Of a DNA stretch of 64,000 nt, positions 1 to 12,188 are shown piece after piece (within the stretch, counting starts at the first letter, position 1; each line of letters opens with the position of its first letter). The DNA lies in NCBI GenBank assembly GCA_019426215.1, contig CM033397.1, positions 28,522,480-28,586,479 of the forward strand, read 5' to 3'. The notes under the pieces are model-generated. The model was given only the letters and a program-made list of their open reading frames with translations. It did no database searches and was not told where the DNA came from. The DNA is from Buddleja alternifolia. Taxonomy: Eukaryota; Streptophyta; Magnoliopsida; Lamiales; Scrophulariaceae. A program made the translations under genes and the position numbers.

Positions 1-740
1 CCAGTTGTTTGAACTTCATCAAAATCAAACAAACCCGTTTAGAAAAACCTTATCCAAGCCTCGCGATCTGTGTGAAGTCGAAGTTGGATACTTGCCATAT
101 TTCTGGGTGAAAGAAGCAAGGGGATTGAAGTGATTTGAAGCAGAAATCTGTGTGATCAAGGAGCTCAAGTCATCGACATCCATCTCTACCTATTTTGTAG
201 AAGATTCTGTGTGATTCTTTGAGAATCATTTTAGTGGATTGCCTCCAAGTGTTCGAGGAGAAGAAGGACGTAGTTGGGATTACACCACCCAACGAACCTT
301 ACAAATATTGTGTCATTTACTTTTCAGTCAATTCTTTTATCTATCATATCATTGCATAAATTGATTAAGTAAAACACAATCAAAAGCTAAGCAACTAAGA
401 AACCTCTTGTGACGCTAAAAGCTTTCAAAGAGAAGACTCCAAAAATCATTCCGCTGTGCTAACACTGATTAAAGAACTGAACGCTTAACCTACTTGGTCA
501 AAGTATTCAAATCTTGAATTCTGAGTTAACTTCCTAAAAACAGTCTTCATCAGACGCTTCACCAAAGCGCCAATATTTTTAAGTGAACGCCTAAGTCAAG
601 CGTTAGACACTTCAAGCGTCTATCTTTTCAAGCGTCCAAAAATCTTTTAGTATTAAACTTTTTGAAGTCGAAAAAGACTTCAGGGTCTATTCAATCCCCC
701 CCCCCTTCCAGACCCTTTCGTATGCCACTTGGGACCAACA
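1..740 (+). mobile_element. SIRE-type Copia LTR, 3' part, cut by window edge
   Basis: This is the distal part of an LTR whose complete copy lies inverted at 10433-11954. The shared order is the sentence around 'agggtctattcaat', a C-run, then 'cgtatgccacttgggacc' ending in CA at 740. The complete copy begins, on its own strand, with TGTTAGG and a 'gttttgatgatgaca' motif, which is known from SIRE/Maximus Copia LTRs. The upstream part lies outside the window, so solo LTR and full element cannot be told apart. The DNA right after it, at 741, is satellite-like. I see no coding sequence. Confidence 0.75.
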
Positions 741-1673
741 AGAAATATCTAGAACTAAACAGTTTTTCCTTCAAATGTAAGCTAATTTTAATATGCATTC
801 ATACATCGATATTACGTATTAATACGTCATATTAAGTGTACTTATACGTCGATTGATAGACAATAATACATCAATTGACTAGCATTTATAAGTCAATTTG
901 AATGTATTAATACATCATATTAAATATATTATTACGTCAATTGATAGACAATCATACGTCAATTCACTTGCATTCATACGTCAATATTATGTATTAATAT
1001 GTCATATTAAGTGTATCTATACGTCGATTGATAGACAATAATATGTCAATTGACTAGCATTCATACGTTAATTTGAATGTACTAATACGTCATATTAAAT
1101 CTATTATTACGTCAATTAATAGAAAACCATACGTCATTTTCAGAAAATTATACGTTAATTCACTTGCACTCATACATCAATATTATGTATTAATACGTCA
1201 TATTAAGTCTACCTATACGTCGACTGATAGACAATAATACGTCAATTGACTAGCATTCATACGTCAATTGACTAGCAATCATACGTCAATTGATAGACAA
1301 TCATACGTTGATTTCAAAAAATAATATGTCAATTGACTTGCGTTCATACGTCAATATTATGCATTAATACGTCATATTAAGTGTACCTATACGTCGATTA
1401 ATAGACAATAATACGTCAATTTATATGTTCTAATACGTCATATTAAATGTATTATTACGTCAATTGATAGACAATCATACGTCGATTTCAGAAAATAATA
1501 CGTCAATTGACTCGCATTCATACGTCAATATTATGTATTAATACGTCATATTAAGTGTACCTATATGTCGATTGATAGACAATAATACGTCAATTGACTA
1601 GCATTCATACGTCAATTGATAGACAATCATATGTTGATATCAGAAAATAATACATCGATTGACTTGCATTCAT
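741..1673. repeat. 22-bp minisatellite in ~175-bp higher-order units (left arm)
   Basis: After a partial 176-bp satellite unit (741-790), the motif TACGTCA recurs about every 22 bases, for example in successive units at 1195-1370. Unit types follow in fixed order, so the sentence 'tattaag(t)' returns at 830, 1005, 1201, 1375 and 1549. The spacings are 175, 196, 174 and 174, that is eight 22-mers, with one extra 22-mer in the second interval. No ORF is present. The motif holds ACGT and, on the other strand, TGACG, the core bound by plant TGA-type bZIP factors. Whether it is bound is unknown. Confidence 0.85.
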
Positions 1674-2142
1674 CAGTGTTCTGAAAATAGGATCGGACAG
1701 CGAACCGGAAAAGTGACAGGGTCACAGGTCACCGGTTCAACCGTCGGGTCAACCGGGGTCGAACCGGTGATGTCATAATTATGCAATAAATAATAATTAA
1801 TATACTATTAAATATATAAAATATGAAAATATGAAAAAATATATATATGTATTTCCTATATATATATGAAAATATGAAAAAAAATATGCATTAGCTATAT
1901 TTTGGGGGGTCAATTGCAAATTTTTAGATTTTAAAGGGGTCAATTTCAGATTTTTAGAATTGAAAAGGTTGAATTTCCTTAATTTTCAAAATCGTCCGGT
2001 TTAACCGATTTTGACCGGTTGAACTGCGGTTCTGACCGGTTTTGACCCCCGAACATTTTTTTCGCATAACCGGACCGGATAAATGGCCGGTTCTGATTTT
2101 AACCTGTCGGACCGGCCGGTCCGGTCCGATTTCAAAACCATG
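1674..2142. mobile_element. hAT-type MITE inside the 22-bp array
   Basis: A 469-bp insertion is flanked by the perfect 8-bp duplication gcattcat (1666-1673 and 2143-2150). Its ends are imperfect inverted repeats: CAGTGTTCTGAAAATAGG on the left and, reversed, CATGGTTTTGAAATCGG on the right, followed by runs of GGACCGG. An 8-bp TSD and CA(G)TG ends fit the hAT superfamily. No transposase ORF is present, so it is non-autonomous. It interrupts a TACGTCA array, so it is younger than the array. The 67-codon ORF on its minus strand is not a gene. Confidence 0.85.
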
Positions 2143-2150
2143 GCATTCAT

Positions 2151-2870
2151 ACGTCAATATTATGTATTAATATGTCGACAAGGACTGCCTAAAAATTCCT
2201 TAAAATGACCAATTCCATGAATCGATCCACAAGGACCGCCATTAGACTATACATACGTACGTACGTCATTAGACTACATACGTACGTCATTAGACTATAT
2301 ACATACGTCAATAGATTATACACGTACGTCATTTTATTAATAATATATCATCTTAAATGTTAACGTATGGCCTTTATATTTATTAAACCCTAACCCCTAA
2401 ACTCTAAATCCGAACCCCTAACCCTAAATCCTAAACACTATGACATCACATACCCTAAAATTAAATGTTTCGAAATTCAATGTTCACAAATATGTAAGCA
2501 AATTTTGCATTTAATATAATTTAATGTACATTTTTTCACTAACTAGTATTATTTTGTATTTTCAAAACTCAATGTTCACATATACTACTAGTAGTGATCA
2601 CTTGACTTTTCGTGTGAGTTTGTAGTTTTGAAATACTAATACACACGATTATACTTAGGCATGTTATATATTTAATAATAATTATTTATAATGTCATGAA
2701 CGTGCATTTAACAACATACTTGGAGCAAAATAGGCATTAAATAGATATACCAAACACTATGTATATCCACACTACTACTAGTTATCACTTGACTTTATGC
2801 GTAAGAATTTACGATTTTGAGATATTTATACACTTGAGTATAAATATTTAATATTGTTCATTTATGACGT
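2151..2870. repeat. End of left arm and spacer of the inverted repeat block
   Basis: At 2151-2340 the TACGTCA units continue, partly as tight 'cgtacgtcattagac' copies. From about 2346 to 2870 the 22-mers stop and AT-rich spacer follows. It includes a telomere-like patch and a roughly 190-bp direct duplication: 'tactactagtagtgatcac' near 2582 recurs in diverged form near 2770, followed by the same 'cttgac...atactaatacac' context. No coding potential was seen. Confidence 0.6.
2384..2437. repeat. Degenerate interstitial telomere-like repeat
   Basis: About seven imperfect copies of the plant telomere unit CCCTAAA occur in a row (ttaaaccctaacccctaaac and following), with several point changes. 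They lie near the centre of the inverted repeat block. A short telomere-like stretch can come from chance, repair or satellite evolution; the sequence does not say which. Confidence 0.6.
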
Positions 2871-3630
2871 ATCTTTACCAATAATTTGACGTATCGGTAC
2901 AAAATATATTGTTACAACTAATATGATGAATATACAATTACGTATTACTACATTGCAATGTCGTATTATTACATAAGAATTGACTTATTATTACATATCA
3001 AATGACATATGATTACATAGAAATAGATGTATAAGTATATATAAATTGACGTATTCTTACATATCAATTGACATATGGTTGCATATAAATTGACGTATTC
3101 TTACATATCAATTGTCATATGTCAACATTGAAGATGACGTATTAGTTGTGAAGGAACGACGTACGTTTTTAGCATAACAACCTATGTACATTGTCTAATG
3201 ACGTACGTGGTCAACAACGTTGATGTATTAGTATATGTAAATTATACATTTCAAATGATGTATTTCAACAGCAAACCGATGTACTATTACATATGAAATA
3301 TTGTATTATAACAAGTGAAAGGATGTATGTCAACATTGAAGATGCGTATTAGTTGTGAAGGAACGACGTATGTACATTGTCTAATGACGTACGTGGTCAA
3401 CAAAGTTGATGTATTAGTATATATAAATTATACATTTCAGATGACGTATTTCAATAGCAAATCAAAGTACTATTACATATGAAATGTTGTATTATAACAA
3501 CTGAAAGGGTGTATTTAATAAATATAAAGGACGTACGTCAACATTGAAGATGACGTATTAGTTGTGAAGGAACAACGTACGTTTTTAGAATAATGACGTA
3601 TGTACATTGTCTAATGACATACGTGGTCAT
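2871..3630. repeat. 22-bp minisatellite, inverted orientation (right arm)
   Basis: Here the motif reads TGACGTA on the plus strand, the reverse complement of the left arm, again at about 22-base spacing (clear at 3050-3120). A longer unit of 208 bp also repeats: 'caacattgaagatg' starts at 3123, 3331 and 3539. The segment 'tgtctaatgacgtacgtgg' is the inverse of the 'acgtacgtcattagac' copies at 2260-2300, so the two arms are related in opposite orientation. No ORF was found. Confidence 0.8.
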
Positions 3631-4336
3631 AATTTATTGACAGTTTTGCACAATTTCACGAGAAAATTCATAACTTATTGTACAATGCTCGAAATCATAA
3701 AATATTTTTTTTAATTCATAGTAGACACATAGGTATTCTATAAATGTATGATACATTATCAAAAAGGGTCAAGTATAAAACAGATTTGGCTTCAAATATA
3801 AGCTTAAATTTATTGACAGTTTTGCGTGACTTCACGAGAAAGTCCATAATGTATTGTACAATGCTCGAAATCATAAAGCATTTTTTTTAATTCATAGTAG
3901 ACACATAAGGATTTACAGAAATGTATCACACATTATCAAAAAAGGTTTAGTATAAAACAGATTTGGCTTCAAACATAACCTTAAATTTATTAACAGTTTT
4001 GCGTGACTTCACGAGAAAGTCCATAACGTATTGTACAATCCTCGGAATCATAAACCATTTTTTTCTTTCATAGTAGACACATAGGTATTTCTAGAAATGT
4101 ATCATACATTATCAAAAAATGTCTAGTATAAAACAGATTTGGCTTCAAATGTAAACTTAAATTTATTGACAGTTTTGCGCGACTTCACGAGAAAGTCAAT
4201 AACGTATTCTACAATGCTTGGAATCATAAACCAACTTTTTTATTTCATAGTAGACACATAGGGATTTCTAGAAATGTATTACACATTATCGAAAAAGGTC
4301 TAGTATAAAACAGAATTTGGCTTCCAACTTAAGCTT
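3631..4336. repeat. Four tandem copies of a 176-bp satellite unit
   Basis: The block starting 'aatttattgacagttttgc' begins at 3631, 3807, 3984 and 4160 (spacing 176, 177, 176). A fifth truncated copy starts at 4337. Each unit shares 'cttcacgagaaagtc', 'catagtagacacata' and 'cagatttggcttcaa'. A related partial unit lies at 741-790, on the other side of the 22-bp arrays. The copies differ by point changes and small indels. No ORF is present. Confidence 0.85.
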
Positions 4337-5679
4337 AAATTTGTCAATAGTTTACTACAATCAAACTTCATGTTTTCTTTATCTATACTTCATATCTAGT
4401 GTATACATACGTCAAGTTTACTTTAATCGTACTTCATCGTAGATGTAACCACACTTCTTGTTAGCTTTAATCATACTTGATGTTGAGGATAGAAAGTGTT
4501 GTCGGCGATGGTTTTGGTCATCATTGGAGGTGTCGCCGGCGACAGTGGTGGTGGTCGCCGGAGGTGTCTCTGGCGATGGTGGTGGTTACTGGAGGTTTCC
4601 GGCGGTCACCGGTCGCCGGCGGCGGAGTGGGTGGGGGATGGGAGGAAATACAAAATAAAATAGAAATGGAAAAAAGAAATGGAAAAGGAAAATAGAAAAA
4701 ATAAATAGAAAAGAAAAATATAAAAGAAAGGGAAATGGCATTTTGTAATCATTTGTGTAAGTTGGGGTAGTTAAGTCATTTGTCATGGAGTAGGGAGTGA
4801 ATCCAAAGATTAATTATGAATTAGGGAGTTCAAAGCTTAAAACATGCTTGGGGACTGATTCCAAAATTAAATTAGGGATTAGGGATTTAAATGTAAAAAA
4901 CTGTTAGATTAATAGTGATGTTATATGTCATTTTTTTGGCAATAGGAGAAATTTCATATAGGATTATGCAATTTTGAATAGACAAACGGTGTATAAGGAA
5001 AATGTCGAGGAGATGGTTTAGTTTCTATTCTTAAGAGGATATTGTTCATGTTCTTTATAAACCACGTTAATTGGCTTCCAAAATACAGCGATTTTATCTC
5101 GAGATAGTAGAAATATAAATTTTGATAACAACGAACTAAACACTTGTTTTAATTCATCGTTCACAAAAGTACATAAATGCACAAAGCATGAAAGAAGTGC
5201 ATTTAAGTGCAGAGGATGAAAAATTAATTCTGGGTTGAATAAAAGATTGAGTTTGGGGCCTTATTTATAGAGTTGAAAAGTTGTATCATTTGATGTGAAT
5301 AGAAAAATCCTGTTAGGATATGTGTCATTTCTCTACTGGGCACAAACTAGGTGGTCCATGTGTACCATGTGTACTGTGGCCATACTGTTGCAGTCGCTGA
5401 CTGCACAAATGCAAACGATGGATCAACGCAAGTTCGCTCATCGCTAGATCCACTTTGTCGCAATCCGATGAATACCACTTTGTTTGAATAGTATTGTAAA
5501 GAAATGAATTGAATTAAGTAAATAAGTTAAAGGGTTAACTACATCTACACCCCCTTCACGAATGTTGTAATCACAAATTACGCGCCCCCCCCCCCCCCGG
5601 TTTTTTTTTTTATAATTACTCATACCCCCAGTTTCTAGGTGAGTCTTCACTAATTAAGGATGAACATCAAGTGCCCAAT
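4337..5679. other. Intergenic, no gene recognised
   Basis: 4480-4640 is a GC-rich patch rich in GGTGG and GCCGG, giving two short overlapping ORFs of simple composition that I do not accept as genes. 4640-4780 is A/G-rich. 5535-5650 looks like a fragment of a MITE-like repeat with a run of about 14 C and a run of T. Nothing else was recognised. Confidence 0.5.
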
Positions 5680-6905
5680 TTTTTTAGAAGATAAAGATTA
5701 GAACAACGTCAGACAAGTGTCGGAGCAAGTCAAAGCTATGAAACTCATTTAGAATTGGATGGACGTCCACAAGACATATTTCACCGGAATTAATTCCAAT
5801 TCTAAGAGGGAGTTAAATGCAATAAATAATGGGCATTTAATGCATTTAATGCTGATAAGAGCATTACTTGTGATAAGTACCTCATACGTATGGAGCCGCC
5901 TTACCATTGGACTATCAGTTTTCAGAGTCTGTAGCACCAACTTTTTGCCGCAGAATTTCAAGGATAAAGGATGGAAGTTATTTCACTTGCCGAAGTTAAG
6001 GCACGCCCCCCTTATGTGTCAAACAGACACTTTACTCAAGAATGTCTATAAATAGAACTTCCCCAACAAGAAGTAAAATATGAATTTGAAAATACAAGCG
6101 GAGGCTTTGTTGCATTTAAGTCTCATTCTAAACTTCCAGAAAAACTTAAACTCCATAGTCAAAATCCTTCAAACTTTTCTTCCTCGGTAAATAATGTCTC
6201 AAACATCTTTCGAAGAAGAACACAAACTATTACTGTGATAATTAAAGTTTTTTTTCTAACAAACAAAACCTTTGTGTGAAAGAAGAAGTTGAAAATCAAC
6301 ATTATTTTTGTGCGAAAGAAGCGTGACTCAAAAGATCCTTGGAGCTAAAATCTATGTGTGATCAAGGAGCTTAAGGTTTCCTTTTATTATTCATTGTATT
6401 ATAGAAGATATCGTTGTGAATCTTCAAAGATCAATCAGTGAATTCCTCCGAGTAACCAAGGAGAAGAACGACGTAGTTGGGATTACATAAAACCAACGAA
6501 CCTTATAAAGTTCTTGTGTTCATTTACTAATTGTTTATTGCTTTTATTATTCTGAACGCTTACCTTTAACTGAAAGCATAACATGTGTACACTTTATCTT
6601 GCATCCAAAATAAAGCAACTAAGTGTTGAACGCTTCCTTAAACATCTTAAAAACAAAAGATTAAAATCTTTTGTTGTGTTAACTCTTGATTTAAGCGCTG
6701 AAAGCTTAATCCCTCTTGGATTAAGCGTTCAAAATTTGTATTATAGTTATCTTCCAAAACAGTCTTCAGTCAACGCTTGCTTAGCGTTGAGCTTTCTCAA
6801 AGAGTACAAAAATGTTAAGTACGGAATTGTTTTTAAGTTTGAAAAACTTTAGGGTCTATTTAATCCCCCCTCTAGACCTCTTTTGTATGCCACTTGGGAT
6901 CACCA
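5680..6905 (+). mobile_element. SIRE-type Copia LTR, 5'-truncated copy
   Basis: This is homologous, in plus orientation, to the inverted complete LTR at 10433-11954 and to 1-740. It keeps the TATA-like 'tctataaatagaac' near 6045, the A/G-rich leader, 'gatcaaggagct', 'gttgggattaca' with 'aaccaacgaacc', and the terminal 'tatgccacttgggatcacca' ending in CA at 6905. The first part, which carries the TGTTAGG start in the complete copy, is missing or too diverged. The left limit is approximate. ORFs at 5759 and 6583 are inside the LTR and are not genes. Confidence 0.7.
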
Positions 6906-7279
6906 TACTTAATAATAGTTACATGGTCTATAGAACTTGATATACATGAACTTCTTTTGTAAATTCTCTTTATTTGTTTTGGTCATACTAAATGTTATTT
7001 TTAAATTTATTTTCGATAAGTTTTTTCTCGTATATCGCCCTTCACCTAATCGTATCTAATCTCAATTTAAAAGTCTTCTTATCGAAACCTTATTTTTGTA
7101 CATACTTTGAATATGTGTTACCCACCAGTAAGAAAAATTATACTCTCACTTGAAAGAAGTTTTTTATACATGCCCCGTTAAGAAAAGTTATCAGCAAAGA
7201 AGTGGTAAATGAAAAATAGAACATATACATATACTTAACAGAAAAAAATAGGACCCAAAAAAGTAAGAGTTTCTTAAAA

Positions 7280-9180
7280 ATGAATGATCTCGACCCTTCT
7301 ACACCGCTCAACTCACCGACTCTCTTACCATTCCCCCACCCACCGGACCCACTGGTTGCCGGAGTTCCGTCGCGCCCACACAACTTTACACCTGGTGCGA
7401 CCCCCTCACAACCTCCACCCACAACATCATATAAAGATAAGCTTTTACACTTCACCCCTCACCTCTTCTTCCCTTCGTGGTTAGACAGTTTTGAATTGGA
7501 GGATTATCATCAAGAACTGGACCAGCAGCCAAATAGAGACCCGCATCTTCAAGCCGAATTAACCCCTGAGGACCTCACTCAGTTTTGGACCCCGTGTCGG
7601 CAGCCTAATCGCACAAATCTCCAATTTCAGAGACAACCTTACAATCCTTGAAAAAATTCTGAAACGGCTTTGGCGAATTCAAGATTTGCTCCCAATTCTT
7701 AATCTAGGGCACAACTTTTATGCTATTCAACCACTGAAATTGGAAGATTACCTTATCATCTTGGCTGGGGAAACATGGTTTATCTTTAATAATTTTCTAG
7801 CAGTCCAGCCATGGACCCCTAATTTCCTCCCGTCAACATTTGCCATCACTCGATTACCAATTTGGCTTCAACTTCCCGAACTTCCTTTAGAATACTATAA
7901 TCATCTAGCATTAGATCATATCGTGCGCATTTTTGGCAGACCCATCAAGATAGATGCGTATACCGAAAATCTGGAGCGATGGAGATATGCGCATTTATGT
8001 GTCGAAGTTGATATTCAGAACCCCCTTTTGCCCGCAATATTCCTGCTCAACCATAAGCAAGAAGTGGTCTATGAGCTAAAATCTCTATTTTGCCACCGGT
8101 GTGGGAAAATAGGCCATCTTCAAGCTACTTGCCACCCACTAAAAAACCTACCGAAAACTGGTTCATCCATTGACTCAGATCATAGCATGGGCCAGGTATA
8201 AATGGACCAGTGGAAACTCATCACAGGCCGGCCCAAGAGGAAAAAGCCCATAGACCCAACGAATAAACAGATCCCAGGTAATATTAATGTAAATATTAAT
8301 ACTAATCAAGCTACAAATCATCAAGCCAAATCTAATAACTACCCTAACCCAACATGGAGACCCAAAAATCCCACATCAATGGAGAAATATAAAAAAGCCC
8401 AACAAAAAGTACCCACTTCAAACTCATTCGAACCCCTTTATCAAACTCTCCATAACCCAGAACCACCACCAAGCCCAAAATGCCCACAAAAAAGACACTC
8501 ATCTCCCTCGTCCCAACTACCCACTAGCCCCCAAATCCAACGGCCCAATCTTAGTATTCAGAAGCTTCCTCACAAAAGCCACAAGTCCAGACTTCAAGCA
8601 CTTATGATGAGATGAGCCCACATAACAATGGACCACTAAAATTCGGCCCAGGTGCTGATTTGCCATTAATATCCTCAACCCATAGCTCGTCTGACCTAGC
8701 ACCGAAAGCCTTTGACCTACCAACCCAACCCGACACCCAAAACCTGTCCCCTTTTTTAATCCCATTTTCTTTATATGTTGTTATTACAGACCCGTATAAC
8801 ACATACTCAAAAATCCTCTTCCATGTTGACCTTCCCACCGCTCTAGAACATGCAACCCTCTTCTCCACCATCAACTCCACTGCGAACCACCATCGAAGTA
8901 ACCCCGCAACCTCTACCTGACCAAAACGTACCACCCAACCCCATAGCACCAACGCTTATCCCTCTAACTCCACCAAATCTGCCCAGCGCCGACGACTTAG
9001 AGGCCCGTCTCCACTTTCTACAATAGTGAGCAGATGCGGTTAGCCACCGTCTAACGGGATTATACCCATTGTTAAGACCACCACCCCAGGTGCCCACCTT
9101 ACCAACAGTAACTCAACCTCTGGCATGGTTGAACTTGCTACCTCCACCTCACCTACAATGTAATTAGGACCGAATTATAA
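7280..9180 (+). pseudogene. LINE ORF1 (DUF4283 and CCHC zinc knuckle), broken
   Basis: ORF1 proteins of plant L1 elements bind the element RNA. The reading starts at the ATG at 7280 and runs 123 codons of proline-rich sequence. It then shifts frame near 7625 into the DUF4283-like part (7686-8201), with IILAGETWFIF, WTPNFLP and LPLEYYN. This part ends in the zinc knuckle CHRCGKIGHLQATC (CX2CX4HX4C). An in-frame TAA at 8199-8201 is followed at once by an ATG in the same frame (8202-8615), so this is a single stop mutation. Further frameshifts follow in the Pro/Ser-rich tail to about 9180. It is not functional as one protein. Confidence 0.85.
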
Positions 9181-10432
9181 CTGTTGGACTAAACGAGTAT
9201 GTAATTCAAGCCCACTACTATGCTCAGTTTCTGCTCATCAATTCGACAATGGAACATCGGGTGACTATCTGTTAGGTGTTATGCCCTCTATGCCATTGAA
9301 GAATTAGATTTAAGAGGACGTTTTATTTATATTGTATGAACATTATTAATGATTAATAAAAGGCATTGAGTTTGTTCTTATAACTCTAATTTTGGCAGTG
9401 AATCTATTGAAAAAATAGGTCCTTAAGATCAAGGTGTACTCACCACTGCTTATTTGATAAGTAGGAGTTAAGTGCTTGATCTTATAAACATGGTTCGCGA
9501 GTTAAAGAATCTAAATTGGGCGTTTAGATTCAACTCGTATGACACTTGCTTTGACAAGAAAAGTTCTAGTCTTACACTGATTGGATAGTGGGAGCTAGGG
9601 GCATGAATATGATTAACAAAGTTAACATATTCGAACACGACTCGTTGTAATCCTATCACATGTGTTTCTACTCGGTGATAGTCAATGATAAGTATTTCCA
9701 GTTATGATAGTATAAGTGAAGTTTAGACCTGAGGAGTCCTTTACATTGTGTTTGTACCATTGAATTAGTTATTAGAGTAGTTAGGCCCAATCACCCGTTA
9801 GTGGGGTCGACCTCGAAGTACGATTCAATTGGTGCGTTCGACAATGGTAAATGGACTGCCAGTAAAGAATTCACTATCTCGAAAGTAAACGAGAAGCGAT
9901 CTGTATGTCATAGGTCTTGTGAAATTAAAGTCTTTAGCCAAAGCATTGATGATTGACTTATATTGGATATAAAGGGCAATTTGGTAATTTTACATCATTA
10001 TGATTATAGTACAGTATCAAGTTATATGAGTTTGACGTTCCATGACTCTTACTTGATCGGGTTGCGTTAGTGAACAGTTTATACTCATATGGTAATTATA
10101 ACATAAAAGTTCGTGATGAAATATTCATCTCGTACTTGATTGTGTTTCGGTATAGCTTCACGGGATGGCTTGGTGATAACTATATCCTTGGAATCCTTCT
10201 AGTGCCAATCAAGACAAGCCTAGAGAATCGCGCTGTGTAAAGATGATAAAATAAAGGAGTTTTACTTAATGAAGGGTATCTTGATAATTTCACTTAGAGT
10301 GGCAATTATCAAAGGGATATGTATTGATTATAATAAATATATTTAATTATTGTAATTAAATTATTTTATTCAATCAATATTAATAGTATTATTAATTTAG
10401 AATTAATAAAGTACTATTAATAAAAGGAGATT

Positions 10433-11954
10433 TGGTGGTCCCAAGTGGCATACGAAAGGGTCTAGAAGGGGGTGGGTTGAATAGACCCTGAAGTCTTTTT
10501 CGACTTCAAAGATTTCGTTTCACTTTTAAAAGTTTGAACGCTTAGAGAGATGAGCGCTTAGGTCAGGTCAGGCGCTTCAATAAAGATAACTTAGACTTGG
10601 TGATTTTAGCTATTTACCAAAGTAGGGTAATGCTTAGATCACTTAATTAGGGTTAGCACAACGGAAATGATTTTAAAGCTTTAGCGTTCGTTTTAGTCAA
10701 ATAGTCGCTTGATCGTTTTTCTTATCTTTTTCAAGATAGATGACAAAATATAAAGTCAGATGATTAAAACAGTAAATGATAGCAAATAACACAAGAATTT
10801 ATAAGGTTCACTGGGTGGTGTAATCTCAGCTAAGTCCTTCTTCTCCTTGAACACTTGGAGGAATTCCGCTAAGTTGATAATTAAAGGATCACACAGACGC
10901 TTCTACAAAATAGAGGAGGGGATGATGATCTTGGGCTCCTTGATCACACAGACTTCAGCACCATGAAGATCTTCACCAACAAGCTTCTCTCACTTAGAAA
11001 TACTGCTTGTAGAGTCAACTTCTTCTTCACACAGATAGATGAGGTTGAGGGTTTTTGGTCATGGGTTTGTTTGATTTTAGGAAGTTCAAACAACTTATGA
11101 TATCTCAATAATAGTGTATGATTTTTCTTTGAAGATATTTGAGATATCTGTGACTGTCTGGAATGTATGTAAAAAGCTTGGAAGAATTTTGGCTATGGAG
11201 TTTCTAAACTTTTTCTTGAAAGAGAATTTCAGCAGAGTTTTTAACTTTCTTGTGTATGTACTTGTATATCTCTGTTTAAGGTTTGCTGGAATGAGGTATT
11301 TATAGGCAATTTCTTGAAATTTGTCCGTTGGACACATGTAGGTGTGTGCCTCTCATGAGCGCGTGAGTCTACCTTTTCTCTGACATTCCTGAAATCCTAC
11401 TGCACTGATTTCATGTGGCAGGTTTGAACTCTAAAATTCTGACAGTCTAAACCAATAGGTAGCTTGCTCCGTATACAATCTGTCCTTTGCACATTTAATG
11501 CTCTTATCAAGAATTTAATGCATTTGAATTTATTTTCCGTTGGAAATAAATACCTATTAAATGATTGCATTTAAGTCCTTAGTGACGTCGGAATTTATTT
11601 CAGATAAATTTGATCTTCTTGATCGCTTGGTTACTTTGAGCGCTTGATTCATGTATCCTGAAACAGTCCATAGCGATTGGCAGTCGCTTAAGACAAAATC
11701 TTCATCTTCGCTTATCTTCAGACGCTGATCTTCAACTTTATCTCTAATAGATTCACCTAGAATTCTACTAGCGACTTAGTATTCAATACTTAGTCTAAAG
11801 TCTACAAAAATAAAAATTACAAGCTTTAATAAAATTACAACCTTTCAAACGCTTATACAAATGTTCTAAGAAAATACAAACTTACATTCTTTTGGGGTCT
11901 AATATAAAATCCTATCTGTCATCATCAAAACATCTAACATAAAATTTCCTAACA
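10433..11954 (-). mobile_element. SIRE-type Copia solo LTR, complete
   Basis: This 1,522-bp unit is bounded by the perfect 5-bp duplication agatt (10428-10432 and 11955-11959). Read on the minus strand it starts TGTTAGGAAATTTTATG, carries 'gttttgatgatgaca' as in SIRE/Maximus LTRs, has a TATA-like 'cctataaatacctc' (plus-strand 11290-11305), and ends in the 'cacttgggaccacca' motif. It sits inside the LTR at 9270-12630. This makes it the youngest of three nested layers. ORFs at 11095 and 11114 lie inside it and are not genes. Confidence 0.9.
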
Positions 11955-12188
11955 AGATTAGTATTTAATTAATTACCAATTGGATTGGACTGAGAATATT
12001 AATTAAATACTTAACACTGGGCTTGGAATTGGATGAAGCCCAATACACCTATCCCTAGGTTAGAATTTGCCCCCCCCCCCCCAATCTCCTTAGTCAAGGA
12101 GTAGTCTTTTATTTAAGCACTAGGTGTTTAACTAAAATCAAAACTTTGAGAAAATTTTCATTTTAGAGAGTGAAAAAGAGTAAAACCT

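Noticed and set aside
4458..4786. Overlapping ORFs of 66-72 codons on both strands
   Set aside because: Composition is simple GGTGG/GCCGG repeat followed by A-rich DNA. No domain or conserved start is present, and all frames are open by chance.
5759..6055. 98-codon ORF on the plus strand
   Set aside because: It lies inside the truncated SIRE LTR, and the homologous stretch of the other LTR copies is not open in the same way.
7138..9097. Minus-strand ORFs of 82-116 codons
   Set aside because: They are shadows of LINE ORF1 on the plus strand, rich in Gly and Arg because they mirror Pro-rich codons.
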